From: Pseudomonas sp. LP_7_YM
Lineage (GTDB): Bacteria > Pseudomonadota > Gammaproteobacteria > Pseudomonadales > Pseudomonadaceae
Assembly (NCBI RefSeq): GCF_004364435.1
Contig: NZ_SOCT01000017.1
Span: 1-57,298 of the forward strand
Reading direction: 5' to 3'
DNA: 57,298 nt
Shown here: positions 53,190 through 57,298 of the stretch, one piece after another
Layout of the letters: the number at the start of each line of letters is the position of its first letter
Position numbering within the stretch: the stretch's first letter is position 1
The notes under the pieces: generated by a model
Databases searched by the model: none
Told to the model about the DNA's origin: nothing
The model's input: the letters and a program-made list of their open reading frames with translations, nothing else
Made by a program: the position numbers and the translations under genes

Positions 53190-53624
53190 ATGTCCAGCGA
53201 AGAAGACATTGCCTTGCGCGAACAGAGTGGCCGCGCTTATTCGGTGACCGGTGGCGTGCATATCACCAGTCAGGTTCATAGCGAGCCTAGCCCATCAGTC
53301 CAAGGCGGTCATCGAACTGCCGCACAAGCACATGGCGGAACTGGCCGCCGGGCTGCTGCACCCGAAGATGACGGTGTATCTGGATGCCGGCACCAGCACG
53401 TTGGAATCGTGCCGTACATTGTCGCGCTATCAGGCATGACGGTGGTCACCAACGACTTCGGCGTGGTCAATGCGCTGGCAGATGCGACCCATGTGGATGT
53501 GATTCACACCGGCGGCCTGCTGGACCACCCAAACCGTTCCTGCGTCGGCGGCCTGGCGGAAGCGGCGGCTGAAAGCATCCGGGCCCTTGGAGTGGATGCG
53601 ATGTTGGCTTCGGTTGAGCGATAA
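53190..53624 (+). pseudogene. Decayed DeoR-family regulator, sensor domain only
   Basis: Three reading-frame pieces together give a DeoR/GlpR sensor domain: GRAYSVTGGVHI in one frame, SLAHQSKAVIELPHKHMAEL and VYLDAGTSTLESCRTLSRY in the next, then MTVVTNDFGVVNALADATHV and GGLLDHPNRSCVGGLAEAAA back in the first. Two compensating frameshifts are needed, and the N-terminal HTH is missing. It cannot make a functional repressor. Confidence 0.8.
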
Positions 53625-53775
53625 CGCTGACGCTGGATTCTAGGGCCATTCGGTCGTTCGCCGCAAAGCAAAACCCTGGGAGACGACAGCTTTCACCACG
53701 CTCACTTGGGAAATATTACGCCGAAGCCTTACAGGGCACTGCCGCCACGTATTAACTTCAAGTACCAATCACACA

Positions 53776-53806
53776 GCTGCCGACGATACATCGCCGGCGG
53801 CTTTTC
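53776..53806 (+). terminator. Possible terminator hairpin
   Basis: GCTGCCGACG pairs with CGCCGGCGGC with about two mismatches, followed by TTTT. In the 563-bp gap 53625-54187 this, the element at 53845 and an AAGTATT/AATACTT pair (54132-54165) are all I can point to. Confidence 0.4.
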
Positions 53807-53844
53807 GTGCGTTATTTCCACAATGGGACAGCGCACTTTGGCCC

Positions 53845-53885
53845 TATAGCGATTGGCTATACACATTATTGCTAATCCGTCTGGC
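53845..53885 (+). promoter_or_regulatory. 41-nt element upstream of the Rhs-like gene, shared with the Tc gene
   Basis: TATAGCGATTGGC is followed by a block matching 31642-31682 at 32 of 41 positions without gaps (hand count). It lies about 300 bp upstream of the Rhs-like ATG. Probably a shared regulatory or promoter sequence. Confidence 0.5.
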
Positions 53886-54187
53886 CATTTCTCTCCATAC
53901 GCTGTCGACGCTGCTAGTCTTTGAACTGAGGCGGTCAATTACTCACCGGAGCAGTGCTCCTTATACTCATCACTCCAGCAAATTCATAACCGAACCAATA
54001 ACCCATAGCAAAAGCAAAAAGCAAGATAAATACATAGATGCCGCGCTCGAATATATTCAGGCGCTAGCTGCTTATAGACGTATTGATTGCTGCTGATACA
54101 GCAGCACCATTCAGATGAACACCCAGCTAGCAAGTATTATACGTTGAAGTTTTAACTCAATACTTACCCCAACAAACGGACACCATA

Positions 54188-56527
54188 ATGAATTATACAA
54201 AACACGATATTAGAAAATTTCTCACACCGGGAGATTCCATTACCGTTGACAGTAACGAAGGAATTTTTAACGGGATCTTTGGAAATGAAATTCACCTCGG
54301 TACACCTGAGACGCAAAAGTTTGACTATCAGAAAATCAAAAGCATCCCGGAGCTGGATAAAAAAAAATCCGAAGAACCGGCACAGGTGAAACGCCTACTT
54401 GAAGACGGCGCAAAAGCAGTCAAATCCGATGACATACACTTCCTTCCACTACCCTCTGGACCGGTGCTGATAGAGGTAGAAGAAGACGGTTATTTTTATG
54501 GCAATGTTGAGCGAATTGAAGAAATAAAAAGTAGCCTTTCAGGAAAGGCAAGCTGGCAATTAACTTTGCATAGCGAAGGGCAAACTCGAGAAACGTACTC
54601 CGCGCTGAAACCGCACTTTGGTTTGTTGACGTATGCTAGGCAAGTAGAAAGCAAGAGCATTTACATCTTCGAAATATTAAAACTATACGTCCTGAACGAC
54701 ATTGATATACCGGAGGCCCCTTCTTCAACAGACGATAAAGCTTTGGGCCAGGAAAGCGTTGATCATGCGGCAGGCCCAAGTTGTATCGTCATCAACGAGC
54801 ACACCGGACAAGGAGTGTTCCGCCTGCCTGTCAGGCACTTTCTGGAGCAAGGTGGAGGCGCGCCCTTTGAACTCAATATTACCGCTGGTCTCGATGCCGA
54901 TGACGGCAGACTCACTCTGAATATCTTTGACCACGGTCGCTGGGCAGGGACTGGGGGACATAACTATCCAAGCACCGGTGTGGATCTGATTGACGTCCCT
55001 CTTTATCAGGGCCACACCATTAACGCCAAGCTTTCCAGCCGCACAAACGACAGAACGGTGGGGCCGAACTACGTTGTTGATGCATCGCCGTTACTGACCA
55101 AGCGCCGCAAGGCTTTTCCCGAGGGCTCCAGTGATTTTCAAAGCAAACCGCTTGCCGATCAATTCGTGTCCATTCTGCATAAGAACGGCATGGCCCAAGT
55201 GTTCGAATGCGCGGGCGAGGCGTTTAAAGCCGGCCAGGATAACGTCCTGATGACGGAGTTGCTGCAACCGTCCGGACTGGGGCTGACATTCACTTGGGAA
55301 TCAAAGGAGAAACACCCAAGAATTGTCAGAATCGCGGATGCCGCCGGCACGCTGCTGACCGCGAGTTGGATTAGAGATGATAACAGGGCGGAACTGAAGG
55401 ATCTGGTACTCTTTCCAGACAGCGACGAGCAAATCACTTATGAATGCGTGTATTCGGCTAACAGTGTAAATATCATTATCACGGGCAGTGATCCGATAGC
55501 AGAAAAGATGATCTACAAAATACAGATTGGTGATAATAAAATTCAAACCGTTTCATGCGAAACCCGTTATTCGGACAACTTTACTCGCGAGAGCAGAGAG
55601 TCACTTACTTACCATGCTGAAAAAATATCAAGCTACAGCGTTCAATCACAGAATAGCAGCATTGAATTGAGAAAAACCTATACCTATGACGAGAAGGGCA
55701 CCACCGTTGTTTTGAGCAAGGGCGATGCTACCTTATCGAGGACGCTCTTCGAAATCGTTGATAATCAGCTGCGCAAGCAAACCGTTCAAATAGGAGAATC
55801 GATTTCCACTGTCCAGTACGATCTGCAGGCTGACGAGTCTCGCAACGTAGCAGTACTCCATACTAGCCATCATATCGATGGCCAACCTGTAGACAACACC
55901 GTCGCCGAATTTGATGTCGAGGGTAATCTGATTTCCCTTGCTCGCGGCGACAATGTGACTGAGTGGACCTATTTCAACAATTACACTCATTACTCAGTCG
56001 CTAAAGATCTTGCCCAATTGTCATCCGGCGCTATTACCATCGTAGAAACAGTTTTAAAAAATTTATTTAGAGGAGCGCTTACAGGAACCGTTCTGGAACA
56101 TACATCGTTCACCACCAGCCAAATAGCCCAATTCACGAGCTTTGAAGCCTACAGCCAGAACAACTACGCAACGACCGCTTTCAGCTTGCCGGTAGCTATT
56201 GATTACCCAGGCGATGAGATCGGCTTCAACTGCCACATCGAATCGGAACGCATCTACCGTAAGCAGGATGGGCATGCGGTAGAACAGCAAATTACTTACT
56301 TCGGCTATGACAAGTTGACGCCAAAACCGCATCACGCCGTCGACCGCAGGCATTCAATTGTTCTGGCCCGTAAGCTCAAGATTACAGAACCTGACCTAGT
56401 GTACTGTTTTCGAAATAACTTAATTTTCTTGTGCAGTTTCAAGCGCCTCACGCGCACGTTGAATTTTGTTCAAAATCTCCTCTCCCTTTGCGTTCCAAAC
56501 GTACCGGGTCGGCCGAGCATTTCGTAA
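54188..56527 (+). CDS. Rhs/TcC-like protein, 3' end cut by an IS630 element
   Basis: The open frame gives 779 residues, but only about the first 736 (to about 56397) are native; the rest reads into the insertion element. Residues 1-190 are unrecognised. From about 195 (VINEHTGQGVFRLPVRHFLE) the layout follows Pseudomonas Rhs/Tc-related proteins: FELNITAGLDADDG, then LGLTFTWESKEKHPRIVRIA and AAGTLLTASWI, then beta-rich YD-like stretches (TYTYDEKGTTVVLSKGD; AEFDVEGNLISLARGD). The usual core domain and toxin tip would lie beyond the insertion, so the gene is probably inactive. It is more AT-rich than its surroundings, and shares an upstream element with the Tc A genes. Confidence 0.7.
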   Translation: MNYTKHDIRKFLTPGDSITVDSNEGIFNGIFGNEIHLGTPETQKFDYQKIKSIPELDKKKSEEPAQVKRLLEDGAKAVKSDDIHFLPLPSGPVLIEVEEDGYFYGNVERIEEIKSSLSGKASWQLTLHSEGQTRETYSALKPHFGLLTYARQVESKSIYIFEILKLYVLNDIDIPEAPSSTDDKALGQESVDHAAGPSCIVINEHTGQGVFRLPVRHFLEQGGGAPFELNITAGLDADDGRLTLNIFDHGRWAGTGGHNYPSTGVDLIDVPLYQGHTINAKLSSRTNDRTVGPNYVVDASPLLTKRRKAFPEGSSDFQSKPLADQFVSILHKNGMAQVFECAGEAFKAGQDNVLMTELLQPSGLGLTFTWESKEKHPRIVRIADAAGTLLTASWIRDDNRAELKDLVLFPDSDEQITYECVYSANSVNIIITGSDPIAEKMIYKIQIGDNKIQTVSCETRYSDNFTRESRESLTYHAEKISSYSVQSQNSSIELRKTYTYDEKGTTVVLSKGDATLSRTLFEIVDNQLRKQTVQIGESISTVQYDLQADESRNVAVLHTSHHIDGQPVDNTVAEFDVEGNLISLARGDNVTEWTYFNNYTHYSVAKDLAQLSSGAITIVETVLKNLFRGALTGTVLEHTSFTTSQIAQFTSFEAYSQNNYATTAFSLPVAIDYPGDEIGFNCHIESERIYRKQDGHAVEQQITYFGYDKLTPKPHHAVDRRHSIVLARKLKITEPDLVYCFRNNLIFLCSFKRLTRTLNFVQNLLSLCVPNVPGRPSIS

Positions 56528-57298
56528 CGCCATAAACGTTGTGATGGAGCTTTCTAACTCTCGCACGGAGGCAAAACTGCCGTCGCGCAAGTACACGGTG
56601 ATGTCTCGAAAGAAGCGCTCAACCATGTTCATCCAGGAGCTGGAGGTTGGGGTGAAATGAATATGAAAACGCGGATGCTTCGCCAGCCAGGCTTTCACCG
56701 CAGCATGCTTGTGGGTCGCATAGTTATCGACGATCAGATGAAGCTGGAGGTGCTTGGGCGTTTCTTTATTGATCTTCTTGAGAAAGGCCAGCCACTCTTG
56801 ATGCCGGTGCTGACGCTCGATGCTGCTGATCAATTTCCCTTGGAGATAATCCAGTGCGGCGAATAACGTGACCGTGCCATGACGGGTGTAATCATGGGAT
56901 TTAGTCTGGATATGACCGATGCCCAAAGGTAAGCCCGGCTGTGTTCGCTCCAACGCCTGAACCTGGCTTTTCTCATCACAGCACAACACCAAAGCCTTAT
57001 CCGGTGGGGCCAGATAAAGCCCGATCACATCCCAGAATTTCTCGTCAAACTGCGGATCGTTGGACAGCTTGAATGTGCGTGTCAGGTGAGGCTTTAAATC
57101 GTTGGCAGCCCACAGTTTATGGACGGTGGTCGAGGAAATTCCCGCTGCCCTTGCCATGCTCCGACAGCTCCAGCGCGGCTCTCCGATGCGGGGTCGGGTG
57201 ACTTGTTCCAAGACCCGGCGAACCGTTTCCTCAGGCAAAGACGACTTGCGTCCACGCCCAGGTTGGTCGACCAATCCGTCCAGTCGACGTGCCCGGAA
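56397..57298 (-). mobile_element. IS630-family insertion element, partial
   Basis: Sequence changes from Rhs-like coding to IS DNA near the TA at 56397-56398; IS630 elements insert at TA. The transposase occupies the rest of the window and continues past its edge, so the other end and the duplicated TA cannot be seen. Confidence 0.8.
56420..57298 (-). CDS. IS630-family transposase, 5' end outside the window
   Basis: At least 292 residues are visible. The catalytic DDE set is present: D in CCDEKSQVQALER, D in LIVDNYATHKH and E in SWMNMVERFFRD. An N-terminal HTH (TRPRIGEPRWSCRSMARAAG; SSTTVHKLW) precedes it. The reading frame stays open to the window edge (RARRLDGLVDQPGRGRK), so the start lies upstream. 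No frameshift or stop is seen, so the element may still be active. Confidence 0.9.
   Translation of the reverse strand, partial: FRARRLDGLVDQPGRGRKSSLPEETVRRVLEQVTRPRIGEPRWSCRSMARAAGISSTTVHKLWAANDLKPHLTRTFKLSNDPQFDEKFWDVIGLYLAPPDKALVLCCDEKSQVQALERTQPGLPLGIGHIQTKSHDYTRHGTVTLFAALDYLQGKLISSIERQHRHQEWLAFLKKINKETPKHLQLHLIVDNYATHKHAAVKAWLAKHPRFHIHFTPTSSSWMNMVERFFRDITVYLRDGSFASVRELESSITTFMALRNARPTRYVWNAKGEEILNKIQRAREALETAQEN

Noticed and set aside
53869..54096. A 75-codon open frame upstream of the Rhs-like gene
   Set aside because: No ribosome-binding site or family-like sequence; it starts inside the shared 41-nt element.
54188..54760. TcB or SpvB-type component in the Rhs-like gene
   Set aside because: The N-terminus lacks the SpvB-like opening; only the later part resembles Rhs/Tc-related proteins.

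Overview
The window looks like a chromosomal stretch of a Pseudomonas from the fluorescens/syringae side of the genus. The housekeeping blocks match well-known Pseudomonas gene orders: the dimethylglycine (betaine) catabolic operon, the carnitine cdh genes, and the metK / ArsR-methyltransferase / tkt / epd / pgk / fba block. Most of the sequence is GC-rich. Several inserts are clearly more AT-rich and carry antagonism or toxin genes.

Layout. (1) 1-3860: an AT-rich bacteriocin island with a JmjC/cupin Fe(II) oxygenase, a C39-peptidase ABC exporter, a double-glycine precursor resembling colicin V, and a small membrane protein that may give immunity. (2) 3882-11655, minus strand: dipeptidase, DUF5943, dgcA, dgcB, etfA, etfB for dimethylglycine demethylation. 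(3) 11827-14875, minus strand: a detached type VI secretion module of hcp, a glycine-rich membrane effector and a tandem array of related small membrane proteins, including one decayed copy. (4) 15212-17328: an LprI-like periplasmic protein, a DUF3010 protein and a P-loop ATPase preceded by nested palindromes. (5) 17396-21836: the carnitine regulator cdhR divergent from cdhC-cdhA-cdhB. Five 107-bp repeats lie between cdhA and cdhB. (6) 21927-28163, minus strand: tkt, epd, pgk, two lipoproteins and fba. (7) 28420-30626: an ArsR-methyltransferase regulator with a perfect 28-bp palindrome upstream, then metK. (8) 31009-31529: a DUF3077 gene behind a leader that folds on paper into a three-way-junction RNA. 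(9) 31833-47068: two complete tandem Tc-toxin A-subunit genes with no TcB or TcC beside them. (10) 47140-53624: a DUF3618 / holin-like / coiled-coil envelope operon, ligB, DUF1090, cytochrome c', MAPEG and a decayed DeoR-type regulator. (11) 53845-57298: an AT-rich Rhs-like gene cut by an IS630-family element that runs off the window.

How the parts fit. Carnitine is oxidised and cleaved to betaine by CdhA/CdhC/CdhB. Betaine is demethylated to dimethylglycine by enzymes outside the window, and DgcAB with its own ETF then takes dimethylglycine to sarcosine. The two Tc A genes and the Rhs-like gene share a 41-nt upstream block (32 matches without gaps), which suggests common control of a toxin set. 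The strongest candidates for something undescribed are the DUF3077 leader RNA, the oxygenase-bacteriocin cluster, a duplicated domain of about 95 residues inside the Tc A proteins, and the decaying immunity array. All calls come from reading the sequence; no database search was run.
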